A stretch of DNA of 64,000 bases from Sphingomonas arvum (GTDB lineage: Bacteria; Pseudomonadota; Alphaproteobacteria; Sphingomonadales; Sphingomonadaceae): NCBI RefSeq assembly GCF_026013565.1, contig NZ_JAPDOB010000002.1:124001-188000 (forward strand), read 5' to 3'. Under the pieces are notes generated by a model. It had not been told where the DNA came from and did not search any database. It was given only the letters and a program-made list of their open reading frames with translations. The position numbers and the translations under genes are program-made. Shown one piece after another: positions 1 through 9,276 of the stretch (its first letter is position 1; every line of letters begins with the position of its first letter).

Positions 1-58
1 AAGGTCGCTCATGATGGCCGCGCCTGTAGGCGAAGCGGTCCGGCGCGTCACCCCGCCG

Positions 59-1474
59 CTAATTGGGTACGAACGGGTAGGGCGAGATGGTCTTCCGGTT
101 CTCGTGCACCGCCAAGGCACGGCCCGCCGGCGGAGTCGCGCGGTAGGGACATTGCAGCCGCGGGCAGATGGCGCACGCCGGCCCAACCGGCGTCGCCATA
201 CCGCCGCTCAGGTCTAGGCCGTCCGCATAAGCGATGCGCTCGGCATGCCGCACCTCGCAGCCGAGTCCGATGGCGAGCAGTGAGTCATCCCGCAGGTCGG
301 GGCGGATCGGCCGTTCGATGGTGCGGCTTATGGTGAAGAAGCGCTGGCCATCCGGAGTCTCGATGATCTGGCGGATGACCTGCCCCGGCGTCTGGAACGC
401 GGCGTGGAGATGCCACCGTGGGCAGGTGCCGCCGAAGTGGCTGAATGGGAAGTTCTCGCCGGCATAGCGCTTGGAGATGTTCCCAGCCGGATCGACCCGC
501 AGCATGAAGAAGGGCACGCCACGGGCGCTCGGCCGGCCCATGGTGGTCAGGCGGTGCGCCACTTGCTCGACATTGGCGCCGAATTCGGCACACAACCGGT
601 CGATGGCATAGCGATAGCGCTCGGCGGCAGCGAGGAACTTGCCATATGGCATCATGATCGCGCCGGCGGCATAGTTGGCGAAGCTCATGTGCAGCAACCG
701 GCGGCTGCCAGGATCGGGCGGCCGGGCGACCTCGACCATCCGCGCGAGGATCGGGTGAAATTCCAGCAGGGCTAGCTGATAGGCGATGCCGAAGGTCTTG
801 TTTTCGGGCCTCAGCAGCGAGGAAAGCAGCAGCATCCGACGCTGCGGATCGTAGACCTGCGTGGCCTGCTCGAGCTCCTCGGGCGGCGCCACCCGTACCT
901 CGACGCCATACGCTTCCTTGAGCCGGCGGCGCAGCGGCTCCGCCACCGACAGTGCATCGCCAAGGGCGCCGCCCAGCGTTTCGGCACCCTCCTCCAGCTC
1001 TGGCCAGTGGTTGCGTTGCGCCTGGATGTAGTCGCGAACCCAGGTCTCCGGCGTGATCAGGACGCGCGGATCGGACCCGCCGGTCGCCGCATCGGGCGGA
1101 TGCCGGTGCAGTTCGCGTAGCGCCGTGTAAAGCCGGGTCACGCCTTCGGCGAGCGCCGGGCTGTTGTCGGCAAGTTCCACAATCTCCTGGCGGCTGATGC
1201 CAAGGTCGCGGAACATGCCGTCGGAGAACACCTCGGCCAGCTGCTCTGCGCCTCCCTGCTCGCCACCCTCGCTCGCGAACTGCCGGATATCGACCTCGAA
1301 CGCCTCGGCCAGCCGCAACAGGATGCCGGCGGTAACCGGCCGCTGGTTGCGCTCGAGGTGGTTGAGATAACTTGGCGAGATGCCAAGCTCGCCGGCCATG
1401 GCGGTCTGCTGCAGCCCTCGATCACGGCGGAGGCGCTTGAGTCGGGCACCAAGGAAGAGCTTACGCTGCGCCAT
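59..1474 (-). CDS. XRE-family regulator with short-chain fatty acyl-CoA-type sensor domain (ScfR/RamB-like)
   Basis: This 471-aa cytoplasmic regulator has an N-terminal helix-turn-helix (about residues 7-61, containing [16 protein letters not shown]). An IrrE-like middle region and a C-terminal Cys-containing DUF2083-type domain follow ([26 protein letters not shown] near the end). Proteins of this build (RamB in Corynebacterium, 'short-chain fatty acyl-CoA regulators' in alphaproteobacteria) control acetate, propionate and glyoxylate genes. The gene is divergent from aceA, so control of the glyoxylate shunt is the natural inference. I chose the ATG before AQRKLFLG; a longer frame to 1534 would run through the likely operator. 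Ligand and direction of regulation cannot be read from the sequence. Confidence 0.9.
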   Translation of the reverse strand: MAQRKLFLGARLKRLRRDRGLQQTAMAGELGISPSYLNHLERNQRPVTAGILLRLAEAFEVDIRQFASEGGEQGGAEQLAEVFSDGMFRDLGISRQEIVELADNSPALAEGVTRLYTALRELHRHPPDAATGGSDPRVLITPETWVRDYIQAQRNHWPELEEGAETLGGALGDALSVAEPLRRRLKEAYGVEVRVAPPEELEQATQVYDPQRRMLLLSSLLRPENKTFGIAYQLALLEFHPILARMVEVARPPDPGSRRLLHMSFANYAAGAIMMPYGKFLAAAERYRYAIDRLCAEFGANVEQVAHRLTTMGRPSARGVPFFMLRVDPAGNISKRYAGENFPFSHFGGTCPRWHLHAAFQTPGQVIRQIIETPDGQRFFTISRTIERPIRPDLRDDSLLAIGLGCEVRHAERIAYADGLDLSGGMATPVGPACAICPRLQCPYRATPPAGRALAVHENRKTISPYPFVPN

Positions 1475-1498
1475 CAGCTGAGAACCTGTCAAGATTTT

Positions 1499-1522
1499 AC
1501 AAGTTGCACAAGTCTTTACTTG
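1499..1522. promoter_or_regulatory. Candidate operator between the ScfR-like regulator and aceA
   Basis: ACAAGT occurs at 1499-1504 and again at 1508-1513 (period 9). The second copy continues as CAAGT-CTTT-ACTTG, a 5-bp inverted repeat (1509-1522). The cluster lies 25 bp before the regulator start and about 80 bp before aceA, where an autoregulatory operator would sit. Binding is inferred. Confidence 0.4.
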
Positions 1523-1603
1523 GCGGCTTCGCACTTTTCACCGAGCCCGACTCGGCGATTCTGCGGTTCTATCGACCTTCAGTTTCCAGTCAGGGGTCAG
1601 TTG

Positions 1604-2884
1604 ATGTCCGATTTCAGTCACGTCGTTTCCGCTCCGCCTGGTCGCTTCGATGGGATCGAGCGGCCTTATTCTGTGGAGGACGTGCAGCGCCTTCGCGGGT
1701 CGGTTCCGATCGACCACACGCTTGCCCATCGCGGTGCGCTGAAGCTTTGGGAGCTGCTCAATGGCCAGGAAGAGCCGGTCCGCGCGCTCGGCGCCGTCAC
1801 TGGCAACCAGGCCATGCAGATGGTCCGTGCCGGGCTGCAGGCCATCTACCTGTCAGGCTGGCAGGTCGCGGCGGATGCCAACACCGCCGGCGCCATGTAC
1901 CCCGACCAGTCGCTCTACCCCGCCAATGCTGGGCCGGAGCTCGCACGCCGCATCAACCGCACGTTGCAGCGTGCCGACCAGATCGAGCATCTTGAGGGCG
2001 GGGCTAAGCGAGACTGGTTCGTGCCGATCGTCGCCGATGCCGAGGCCGGCTTCGGGGGTCCGCTGAACTGCTTCGAGATTATGAAGGCCTACATCGAGGC
2101 AGGCGCCGCCGGCGTCCACTTCGAAGACCAGCTCGCGTCCGAGAAGAAGTGCGGCCACCTTGGCGGGAAGGTGCTGATCCCGACCCAGGCGGCCGTCCGT
2201 AATCTCGACTCGGCGCGGCTCGCGGCCGACATCTGTGGCGTTCCGACCGTGCTGGTCGCCCGCACTGACGCGGAAAGCGCCAAGCTCATCACCTCCGACG
2301 TCGACGAGCGCGATCGCCAGTTCATCACCGGCGAGCGGACGCCCGAAGGCTTCTTCCGGCTGCGTGATGGCAGTGGCCTCGACCATTGCATCGCCCGCGG
2401 GCTGGCCTTCGCGCCCCATGCCGACCTCCTGTGGTGGGAAACATCGCACCCGGACCTGGACGATGCGCGCAAGTTCGCCGAGGCGGTCAAGAAGGAATAT
2501 CCAAACAAGCTGCTCGCCTACAATTGCTCGCCGTCGTTCAACTGGGCGGCCAAGTTGGACGCGGACACCATTGCCAAGTTCCAGCGCGAGCTCGGCGCCA
2601 TGGGTTACAAGTTCCAGTTCGTGACCCTGGCGGGCTTCCATGCGCTGAACCACGGCATGTTCGAGTTGGCGAGCGGCTACCGCGATCGCGGCATGGCGGC
2701 TTACTCCGAGCTGCAGCAGGCCGAGTTCGCGTCCGAAAAGGACGGCTACACCGCCACTCGCCACCAGCGCGAAGTCGGCACCGGCTATTTCGACGCGATC
2801 GCCACGGCGGTCAGTGCCGGCCAGGCCTCGACGACGGCGCTCGGCGAATCCACCGAAGCCGCCCAGTTCGTGGCTGCCGAATAA
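1604..2884 (+). CDS. aceA: Isocitrate lyase
   Basis: The 426-aa protein is isocitrate lyase: isocitrate to glyoxylate plus succinate, first step of the glyoxylate shunt, cytoplasmic. The family signature [11 protein letters not shown] is present, with the catalytic Cys at about residue 183. Other family blocks are visible ([33 protein letters not shown]). Length fits the bacterial enzyme. The start is the ATG of MSDFSHVV; the frame is open upstream to 1358 but that part overlaps the divergent regulator and has no family similarity. It is followed by the DUF4170 gene and malate synthase, forming a glyoxylate operon likely controlled by the divergent XRE regulator. Confidence 0.97.
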   Translation: MSDFSHVVSAPPGRFDGIERPYSVEDVQRLRGSVPIDHTLAHRGALKLWELLNGQEEPVRALGAVTGNQAMQMVRAGLQAIYLSGWQVAADANTAGAMYPDQSLYPANAGPELARRINRTLQRADQIEHLEGGAKRDWFVPIVADAEAGFGGPLNCFEIMKAYIEAGAAGVHFEDQLASEKKCGHLGGKVLIPTQAAVRNLDSARLAADICGVPTVLVARTDAESAKLITSDVDERDRQFITGERTPEGFFRLRDGSGLDHCIARGLAFAPHADLLWWETSHPDLDDARKFAEAVKKEYPNKLLAYNCSPSFNWAAKLDADTIAKFQRELGAMGYKFQFVTLAGFHALNHGMFELASGYRDRGMAAYSELQQAEFASEKDGYTATRHQREVGTGYFDAIATAVSAGQASTTALGESTEAAQFVAAE

Positions 2885-2909
2885 CTCCGGACCAGTAAGG
2901 AGAAGAACC

Positions 2910-3107
2910 ATGGGACAGCGTTTCTGGGTCGTCGGGGGCGAGTATTCGGATTGCGCCTTCAGCCGGCTTGAGCCGGGCAAGAGCAAGGTCAGCGGACCTT
3001 TCCAGGACGAGCTTCGCGCGCGCATGGAATGGCAGCGGCTGACGTTCCGTGACGGCTGCGCCGCGACCGAACGCTACGCCATCTGCGCGGAGCCGGCAGC
3101 CCAGTGA
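2910..3107 (+). CDS. DUF4170 family small protein
   Basis: This 65-aa protein starts MGQRFWVVGGEYSDC and matches the small DUF4170 family found in alphaproteobacteria. It has no signal peptide or membrane segment and is probably a compact cytoplasmic domain. A strong AAGGAGAAG ribosome site precedes the ATG. The gene lies 25 bp after aceA, and its TGA overlaps the GTG of aceB (GTGA), so it should be co-translated with the glyoxylate enzymes. Its function is unknown; position suggests an accessory to the shunt or to carbon switching, which is inference only. Confidence 0.85.
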   Translation: MGQRFWVVGGEYSDCAFSRLEPGKSKVSGPFQDELRARMEWQRLTFRDGCAATERYAICAEPAAQ

Positions 3108-4672
3108 GCACCGTCCTTGAGCGACCCCGGGTCGCGGTTGCACCATCCGGGGTCGCCGGCGCGGAGGAAATCCTCACCGCCGACGCCCTGGAGTTCCTGA
3201 CCGAACTCCACGAGCGGTTCGAGGCGCGCCGGCAGTCCCTGCTTGCCGCCCGGGCGGAACGCCAGCGCAAGTTCGACGGTGGCGATCTGCCAGACTTCGC
3301 GCAAGCGACTGCCGACATCCGCTCGGGCGAGTGGCGTGTCGGGGAGATCCCCGCCGACCTCCTTGATCGTCGGGTGGAGATCACAGGGCCGACCAATGCC
3401 AAGATGGTCATCAACGCGCTGAACAGCGGCGCGCGGGTGTTCATGGCCGACTTCGAGGATGCGACGGCCCCGACGTGGGACGAGCTGCTGCAAGGACAGC
3501 TCAATCTTCGGGCACGATGGCAGGGCCGCCTCGGCTTCACGGACCCGGGCACCGGCAAGGACTATCGCCTCGGCGACACACCAGCGGTGCTCAAGGTCCG
3601 GCCGCGCGGCTGGCACCTCGACGAGCGTCATCTAACGGTAGATGGCGTGGCCATCAGCGGCGGGCTGTTCGATTTCGGCCTCTACTTCTGGCACAACGCC
3701 AGGGCCGCGCTTGCGGCCGGCTCGGGTCCTTATTTCTACTTGCCCAAGCTCGAAAGCCGGTTCGAGGCCGAACTGTGGAGCGAGGTCTTCGCCATCGCGG
3801 AGGCCAAGCTCCGCCTGCCGCGCGGCACGATCAAGGCAACCGTCCTGATCGAGACCCTGCCTGCTGCCTTCGAGATGGACGAGATCCTGTTCGCGCTGAA
3901 GGAGAACATCGTTGGCCTGAACTGCGGACGCTGGGACTATATCTTCAGCGCTATTAAGCGGCTCGGCAACCGGCCCGATCGGCTGACTCCCGATCGGTCG
4001 GCGATGACGATGGATAAGGCGTTCCTCGCGGCCTACTCGCTGCGGCTGATCGATACCTGCCATCGCCGCGGTGCCTTTGCGATGGGGGGCATGTCGGCCT
4101 TCATCCCCGTGAAGGGTGACGAAGCGGCCAATCAGGCTGCGATGGACAAGGTGCGGCAGGACAAGTTGCGTGAAGTCGGCAACGGCCATGACGGCACCTG
4201 GGTCGCGCACCCGGCGCTGGTGCCCGTTGCCATGGACGCCTTTGCGCAGATGAGCGGCCCCAACCAACTCGACCGGCGGCCGGAACGTGTGCCCGGCCGA
4301 GACGAGATGCTGCAGATGCATACCGGCCCGCGGACCGAGGCTGGTGCGCGCGAGAACATCCGCGTCGGCGTTCAGTATATGGCCGCGTGGTTGTCAGGTC
4401 GGGGTGCCGTGCCGCTCTACAACCTCATGGAGGATGCGGCGACGGCGGAAATCTGCCGCACCCAGCTGTGGCAGTGGCTGCGGTTCAAGGCGCCTCTCGA
4501 CGACGGCCGAACCTTCGACCGGGGGTTGTTCGAGCAGCTGTTCGACGAGGAATTGGCCGCCATCCCCGACCAGCCCAACCTGTCCGAAGCGGCCGGCCTG
4601 TTCCGCAACATGGTGCTCGATGAGCGCTGCGAGGAGTTCCTGACCCTTCCGGCCTATCCGCTACTGCCGTAA
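3104..4672 (+). CDS. aceB: Malate synthase A
   Basis: The 522-aa protein condenses glyoxylate with acetyl-CoA to malate, second step of the glyoxylate shunt. It has the length and motifs of the A isoform: ADFEDATAPTWDE, LPKLESRFEAELW, TIKATVLIETLPAAFEMDEI and GLNCGRWDYIFS, then MGGMSAFIPVK. The GTG start overlaps the preceding TGA by four bases. The stop at 4670-4672 is followed at once by the stop of the convergent beta-lactamase-like gene, leaving no spacer. Expression is expected with aceA. Confidence 0.96.
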   Translation: MSTVLERPRVAVAPSGVAGAEEILTADALEFLTELHERFEARRQSLLAARAERQRKFDGGDLPDFAQATADIRSGEWRVGEIPADLLDRRVEITGPTNAKMVINALNSGARVFMADFEDATAPTWDELLQGQLNLRARWQGRLGFTDPGTGKDYRLGDTPAVLKVRPRGWHLDERHLTVDGVAISGGLFDFGLYFWHNARAALAAGSGPYFYLPKLESRFEAELWSEVFAIAEAKLRLPRGTIKATVLIETLPAAFEMDEILFALKENIVGLNCGRWDYIFSAIKRLGNRPDRLTPDRSAMTMDKAFLAAYSLRLIDTCHRRGAFAMGGMSAFIPVKGDEAANQAAMDKVRQDKLREVGNGHDGTWVAHPALVPVAMDAFAQMSGPNQLDRRPERVPGRDEMLQMHTGPRTEAGARENIRVGVQYMAAWLSGRGAVPLYNLMEDAATAEICRTQLWQWLRFKAPLDDGRTFDRGLFEQLFDEELAAIPDQPNLSEAAGLFRNMVLDERCEEFLTLPAYPLLP

Positions 4673-5728
4673 CTAGAGCGTGAGGCCACCGCTGTAGGTG
4701 GCCTCATGTTGCGCGATCACCGCGCGAACCACGTCGTTCATCAGGTTCATGCGCATGATCAGCGGCGTCGACGTCTTCTTGATCATCACCGCAACAGCGT
4801 AGCTGCGGCCATTCGGCGCGGTTAGCACGCCGATGTCGTTGTAGCCGGCCTGCACGCCGCCGAGCTCCTGCCCGGTCCCGGTCTTGTGCGCGAGCGTCCA
4901 GCCCGGCTTGAGCCCGCCGCCCAATCGGTTCTTGCCGGTCGAGGTATTGCTCATGATGGTCAGCAGCTTGGCGGTTGACGCTGGTGACAGCAACTCGCCG
5001 CGTTTCAGCCGGGCCAACGTGTTGACCAGCGCGGACGGTGCCGCACCGTCATACGGATCGTCGATGTAGCGGTTGAACAGGGCCTGGCGACGGTTCAGCG
5101 GCAGGGCGTCGCGGGCCTTGAAAAAGGCGTCGCCGATCGAGTAGCTCGGGTTCCAGTTCAGCCCGGCGATCCGCGACTGGAGAGCGCGCTCGCCGTTGTA
5201 GAAGCGGATGGCGCCAAGCCGGCGGCCGGCGATGAAGTCGCGCACCGCATCCGGCCCGCCGGCCAGCCGCATCAGCTTGTCATTGCAGGTGTTGTCGCTC
5301 TTCTGCATGGCCTGGGTGAGCAGCGCCTCGACCGTCGTCGTATAGCTGCCGCCATTGCCTAGGATTCGCTCGCGGATCGGCTGGTGGAACACGGTCAAGT
5401 CGGCGAGGGTCAGCGTGACCGGCTCGGCCAAGCTACGTCGCCCCTGGTCGACTTGGTTCATGGTGGTCAGCGCCACCATGAACTTGCTGACGCTCTGCTG
5501 GGGGTAGAATTCATCCGCCTTCCAGCCGGCCCGCCACCCTTGGTCCACGGACTCGACCGCAATGCCTACCCGGCCCGCGAAGCTGGCCCCAAGTGCCGCG
5601 ATGCGGGCGGACAGTGCGGCCGGAGCCGTCGCCACCAAGGCATTCGGCGTCGGCTGAGCCCCAGCTGAGCAGCTGGCTGGAGCGAGGGCCAGGCCTAAGG
5701 CGGCAATTCGCAGCCCAAGTGACGTCAT
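4673..5728 (-). CDS. Class A beta-lactamase-like serine hydrolase
   Basis: The 351-aa protein has an N-terminal export signal (MTSLGLRIAALGLALAPA), so it should act in the periplasm. The three class A/PBP-fold signatures are in order: S79-V-S-K82, S144-D-N146 and K282-T-G284 (HKTGTGQELGG). The omega-loop region is atypical: the best Glu166 candidate is E180 in GERALQ, with Gln where Asn170 is usual, and a roughly 30-residue insertion follows. The start at 5728 is preceded by GGGGAAGAG. It could be a true beta-lactamase or another serine hydrolase such as a cell-wall amidase relative. It abuts aceB tail to tail. Confidence 0.8.
   Translation of the reverse strand: MTSLGLRIAALGLALAPASCSAGAQPTPNALVATAPAALSARIAALGASFAGRVGIAVESVDQGWRAGWKADEFYPQQSVSKFMVALTTMNQVDQGRRSLAEPVTLTLADLTVFHQPIRERILGNGGSYTTTVEALLTQAMQKSDNTCNDKLMRLAGGPDAVRDFIAGRRLGAIRFYNGERALQSRIAGLNWNPSYSIGDAFFKARDALPLNRRQALFNRYIDDPYDGAAPSALVNTLARLKRGELLSPASTAKLLTIMSNTSTGKNRLGGGLKPGWTLAHKTGTGQELGGVQAGYNDIGVLTAPNGRSYAVAVMIKKTSTPLIMRMNLMNDVVRAVIAQHEATYSGGLTL
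4681..4706. terminator. Hairpin just past the abutting aceB/bla stop codons
   Basis: A perfect 10-bp stem, TGAGGCCACC (4681-4690) and GGTGGCCTCA (4697-4706), encloses GCTGTA. It lies 8 bp after the aceB stop, inside the last codons of the convergent gene. There is no U-tract, so intrinsic termination is uncertain; it may act as a bidirectional transcript end. Confidence 0.4.
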
Positions 5729-5818
5729 GACGCTCTTCCCCAATGCACGCGTGGCAAACCGCGCCGAAGTCGCCGTTCGTGGGAGAATCGCAAATCGTCG
5801 ACGTGCTCGCAAGAGCGC

Positions 5819-6619
5819 TCAGCGGGCGAGCAGCGCTGCGCTTTCTAGCTCGTCCAGCGCGCGGTGCACCGCGACATAGCGCCGTGCGCGGTCCACCCAT
5901 GGACCCGTAGCCCCAATGCCCGGCAGCCGCATCGCTTCGGCCAGCGCCTGGTCTACCTGCCCCGCCTGCAGCCGCGCGCGCGCCCGATCATACGTGGCCG
6001 ACGGTCTCGGGCTGGGGCGGTCGGCGCGACGGATGGCGACCAGCGATCCCAATTCGCGCCGGGTTGCTTCCCAGAAGCCGACGTTCGGACCACCCCCACG
6101 GAGTTGCGGTCCGAGGGCGTCGAACTCCACCGTCAGCTGATCCAGCCGCACCGGTGCCCGCGCCCCGGTGATCACGGTCGCCACCGCCTGGCGGTTGCTC
6201 CCGCCGAACCGCTGCGCCAGCAGGGGTTCGAGGTAGCCCAGCGGTACGCCCCGATCGACCGCCCGGCGCGCCGCGAAGCTGACCAGCAAGGCGTCGGCCC
6301 GGCCGGCCGATCCCGCGACCTGCTGCGTTGCATTTTCCAACCGTGCGACCCGTGCCTCGAGCACCGCATCCCGCGCGGTGTCCACTGTCGCTGCGGCGGT
6401 CGGGGCGGGTAGTTCTACGGCAGGCTGAGCCAGGGCAAGCTGCGGCGCCCCACCAGGCGCGCCCGTCACCGCCGGCGCGGCGCCAAGCCCTACGAAACGG
6501 GCGACTTCGTTCCAGCGCTTGAGCCCCCACACCGCCGCCGCCGCACCGGCAAGCAACAGGACGACGATCAGCAGCAGCCAACTGGCGGGGCCGAGACGAC
6601 GGTGAGGCGCGCTGGTCAT
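5819..6619 (-). CDS. Mitofilin-like (COG4223-type) inner-membrane protein
   Basis: This 266-aa protein has one N-terminal membrane helix (about residues 12-31, LLLIVVLLLAGAAAAVWGL) after a short cytoplasmic tail. An Ala/Pro-rich linker, a short coiled-coil stretch and an alpha-helical periplasmic C-terminal domain follow. In alphaproteobacteria a protein of this design (COG4223, distantly related to mitofilin/HemX) commonly follows hemD. The ATG overlaps the hemD TGA (ATGA), supporting co-translation with hemC-hemD. It is probably an envelope scaffold; a role in haem synthesis is suggested only by position. Confidence 0.7.
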   Translation of the reverse strand: MTSAPHRRLGPASWLLLIVVLLLAGAAAAVWGLKRWNEVARFVGLGAAPAVTGAPGGAPQLALAQPAVELPAPTAAATVDTARDAVLEARVARLENATQQVAGSAGRADALLVSFAARRAVDRGVPLGYLEPLLAQRFGGSNRQAVATVITGARAPVRLDQLTVEFDALGPQLRGGGPNVGFWEATRRELGSLVAIRRADRPSPRPSATYDRARARLQAGQVDQALAEAMRLPGIGATGPWVDRARRYVAVHRALDELESAALLAR

Positions 6620-7281
6620 TTCGGGTCCGACTGTTGGCACAGCCGGGCAGCAAGGGAAAGCAGGGCGGCGTCGGTCGGCTCGGGCGCGGCCTCCAGCGCC
6701 GCCCAGCCCGTGCCGCAGGCGTCCGCCGCCGACTTGCTGATCGCGGCGACACGGACGTCCTGCCGCTCGCCGGCCACCTCCGCCAGTCGGCGTCCGGCCC
6801 GCGGTGAATGAACCAGCGCGACTGAGCCTGGCAGACGATCCAGCCCAGTCGGAGCGTCGATCGGGGCAGCCCGGTAGACCGGTATGCAATCAACGGACAC
6901 CGGCGTTGGTTCGGCGGTCCGATCCGCTCCGCACAGGTGGAGCAGCCGCAAGTCCCTTGGTACGCCCGCGAGCAGCTCCTTTACCCCGCCTCTACCGACC
7001 TCGACGACGTGCAGGCCCGCGGCGCGAGCCGCAGCCCCCGTCGCTTCGCCGACCGCGTAGACCGGAAGCCCACGCAGCAGGTCCAGCTGCGGACCAGCTT
7101 CGCGCGGCGCATTGGCGCTGGTCAGCAGCAAACCGTCGAAGGTACCGGTGGCGGGCGGTTGCCACTCGAGGGGTTCAACCGAGAACAGGTGAATGGCGAT
7201 CGCCGGCAGCCCCATGCCGGCGGCGCGGGCAAGGGTTGCCGACGCCCCCGGCTGCGGCCGCAGAACCACGACCGTCCTCAA
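6616..7281 (-). CDS. hemD: Uroporphyrinogen-III synthase
   Basis: The 221-aa protein closes hydroxymethylbilane to uroporphyrinogen III. HemD sequences diverge strongly; here the family is supported by VLRPQPGA at the start, LLLTSANAPRE, PVYAVGEATGAAARAAGL, SVALVHSPRAGRRLAE and AAISKSAADA, and by its place directly after hemC. The start codon is TTG at 7281 inside a TTGA overlap with the hemC stop, which suggests translational coupling and low intrinsic initiation. The 3' end overlaps the mitofilin-like gene by four bases. Confidence 0.88.
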   Translation of the reverse strand: MRTVVVLRPQPGASATLARAAGMGLPAIAIHLFSVEPLEWQPPATGTFDGLLLTSANAPREAGPQLDLLRGLPVYAVGEATGAAARAAGLHVVEVGRGGVKELLAGVPRDLRLLHLCGADRTAEPTPVSVDCIPVYRAAPIDAPTGLDRLPGSVALVHSPRAGRRLAEVAGERQDVRVAAISKSAADACGTGWAALEAAPEPTDAALLSLAARLCQQSDPK

Positions 7282-8192
7282 GCGAACAGCGCCCGAACAC
7301 TGGGCGGCGCCCGGTCCAGCAGGTCGCGGGCAAGCTGTCGCGGGGTTTCGGGAGCATTGTCCGGATCGTAGCGCACCTCGCCCGCGACCTGCTCGCTACC
7401 GTCGGTGCTGAGCAGCTCCGCGCGCAGCCACAAACGCCCGTCCGGCCCCGCGATGGCAAGCGCCGCGACAGGCGAATGGCAGGAGCCCCCGACCTCGCGG
7501 GCGAAGGCGCGCTCGGCATGGACCGCAGCGCAGGTAGGGAGGTGGTTGATCGCCGCAAGCAGCGCGCGCATGCCCTCATCCTCGCTGCGACACTCGGCAC
7601 CTACCGCCGCTTGGGCGGGCGCCGGCAGCATAAAGTCCGTCTCGATTGCGCAGCCCTCGCTGATCCCCAGCCGGTCGAGCCCCGCCGCTGCCAGCAAGGT
7701 GGCGTCGACCTCCGTCCCGACCTTCCCCAGCCGGGTTGCGACATTGCCGCGGATGGACACGGTCTGCAGGTCTGGCCTCCGCCTTAGCAGCTGTGCAGCG
7801 CGCCGAGGCGACGAGGTGCCGACCAAGGCGCCTTGGCTAAGATCGTTGATGGATGATGCCCCCACCACACGGTCGCGGACATCGGCCCGGGGCAGCATGG
7901 CGGCAAGGTGCAGTTCCGCCGGCCGTACGCTCTCCACATCCTTCATCGAATGGACGGAAAAATCGGTCTCGCCGGCAATCAGATGTTGGTCGAGCTCCTT
8001 GGTCCACAGATATTTGCCGCCGACCTCCGCCAGCGGACGATCCTGGATCCGGTCGCCGCTGGTCCTGACCGTGCGCAGCTGGACGAAACCCGGCTCCCAT
8101 CCATGCGCCTGCTCCAGCGCCGCCGCGACCATTCGCGCCTGGGCGAGTGCCAGGGGAGAGCCACGGGTGCCGAGGATGGGAGGACGCTGCAT
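7278..8192 (-). CDS. hemC: Hydroxymethylbilane synthase (porphobilinogen deaminase)
   Basis: The 304-aa enzyme polymerises four porphobilinogens to hydroxymethylbilane. It shows LGTRGSPLALAQA at the N-terminus, the substrate/cofactor loop HSMKDVE, GTSSPRRAAQL and SIRGNVATRLGK. The dipyrromethane-cofactor Cys is in VGGSCHSP (around residue 230). The ATG at 8192 was chosen because the family starts just before LGTRGS; the longer frame to 8303 overlaps divergent tsaD. First gene of hemC-hemD-mitofilin-like. Confidence 0.96.
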   Translation of the reverse strand: MQRPPILGTRGSPLALAQARMVAAALEQAHGWEPGFVQLRTVRTSGDRIQDRPLAEVGGKYLWTKELDQHLIAGETDFSVHSMKDVESVRPAELHLAAMLPRADVRDRVVGASSINDLSQGALVGTSSPRRAAQLLRRRPDLQTVSIRGNVATRLGKVGTEVDATLLAAAGLDRLGISEGCAIETDFMLPAPAQAAVGAECRSEDEGMRALLAAINHLPTCAAVHAERAFAREVGGSCHSPVAALAIAGPDGRLWLRAELLSTDGSEQVAGEVRYDPDNAPETPRQLARDLLDRAPPSVRALFA

Positions 8193-8244
8193 GACCTGCC
8201 CCCTAGTGCATCGGGGCAGCTTCGGGCAAAGGCTTCGCGCATCG

Positions 8245-9276
8245 ATGACCCTGATCCTTGGCCTTGAGTCCTCCTGCGACGACAGTGCGGCGGCGCTGGT
8301 CACGTCCGACCGGCGAATTATTGCTCAGGCGGTGATCGGCCAGAACAGCGCGCATCAGCCCTATGGCGGAGTGGTGCCGGAGATCGCCGCCCGGGCGCAT
8401 GTCGAGGTGCTGCCCGGGCTTATCGAACAGGTCATGGCCGAAGCCGGCGTCCGGCCCGCTCAACTGGGCGCGGTGGCCGCGACGGCCGGTCCCGGCCTGA
8501 TCGGCGGCGTGATGGTCGGGCTGCTGGCCGGCAAGGGCCTCGCGCTGGCTACGGGCAAGCCGCTGATAGCTGTCAACCACCTGGAGGGACATGCGCTTTC
8601 GCCGCGCCTGACCGATCCGGAGCTCGCCTTCCCCTATCTGCTGCTGCTCGCCAGCGGAGGCCACTGCCAATTGCTCGAGGTTCGCGGCGTCGGCCATTAT
8701 CGCCGCCTTGCGACCACCATCGACGACGCGGCCGGCGAGGCATTCGACAAGGCGGCCAAGCTGCTTGGTCTGCCCTATCCCGGTGGTCCCGCAATCGAAG
8801 CGCTGGCCGCGCAGGGAGATGCCGCGGCGGTACCGTTGCCGCGGCCGCTGGTCGGCTCGGGCGAACCACATTTCTCGTTCGCCGGGCTCAAGAGTGCGGT
8901 GCAGCGTGCGGCGGCGTCGGGCGCTCACGAGCCGGCCGATGTCGCAGCCAGCTTCCAGCAGGCGGTGATTGACTGCCTCGTCGACCGAACGCGGCTAGCG
9001 CTTGAACGCAGCAACGCGCGTACGCTCGTCGTGGCTGGCGGAGTGGCGGCAAACACGTCGGTCGGCGACGCATTACGCCGGCTCGCCCAGCAGCATGGAC
9101 GGGCCTTCACCAGCCCGCCGGCTTGGCTGTGCACGGACAACGCCGCCATGATCGCCTGGGCGGGGGCGGAGCGCTTCGCGGCCGGGCTCCGCGATGGGCT
9201 GGACGCGCCGGCGAGGGCGCGCTGGCCGCTGGACGACACCGCCGATGCGGTCCGCGGAGCGGGGGTCAAGGCATGA
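8245..9276 (+). CDS. tsaD: tRNA N6-adenosine threonylcarbamoyltransferase
   Basis: The 343-aa protein (Kae1/Gcp/TsaD) transfers threonylcarbamoyl to A37 of ANN-decoding tRNAs, working with TsaB, TsaC and TsaE. Seen directly: MTLILGLESSCDDSAAAL at the N-terminus, the metal-binding H112-LEG-H116, FSFAGLKSAV and VVAGGVAANT. The ATG at 8245 matches the family start; the open frame upstream lies over divergent hemC. The TGA overlaps the gpsA ATG (ATGA). Confidence 0.97.
   Translation: MTLILGLESSCDDSAAALVTSDRRIIAQAVIGQNSAHQPYGGVVPEIAARAHVEVLPGLIEQVMAEAGVRPAQLGAVAATAGPGLIGGVMVGLLAGKGLALATGKPLIAVNHLEGHALSPRLTDPELAFPYLLLLASGGHCQLLEVRGVGHYRRLATTIDDAAGEAFDKAAKLLGLPYPGGPAIEALAAQGDAAAVPLPRPLVGSGEPHFSFAGLKSAVQRAAASGAHEPADVAASFQQAVIDCLVDRTRLALERSNARTLVVAGGVAANTSVGDALRRLAQQHGRAFTSPPAWLCTDNAAMIAWAGAERFAAGLRDGLDAPARARWPLDDTADAVRGAGVKA

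Noticed and set aside
1-58. A minus-strand ATG at 12-10 (MSDL...) could be the start of a gene leaving the window
   Set aside because: Only four codons are visible and no ribosome site precedes it.
1853-3025. A 390-codon minus-strand frame over aceA
   Set aside because: It is fully antisense to a well-supported gene and has no family motifs; such frames are common in high-GC DNA.
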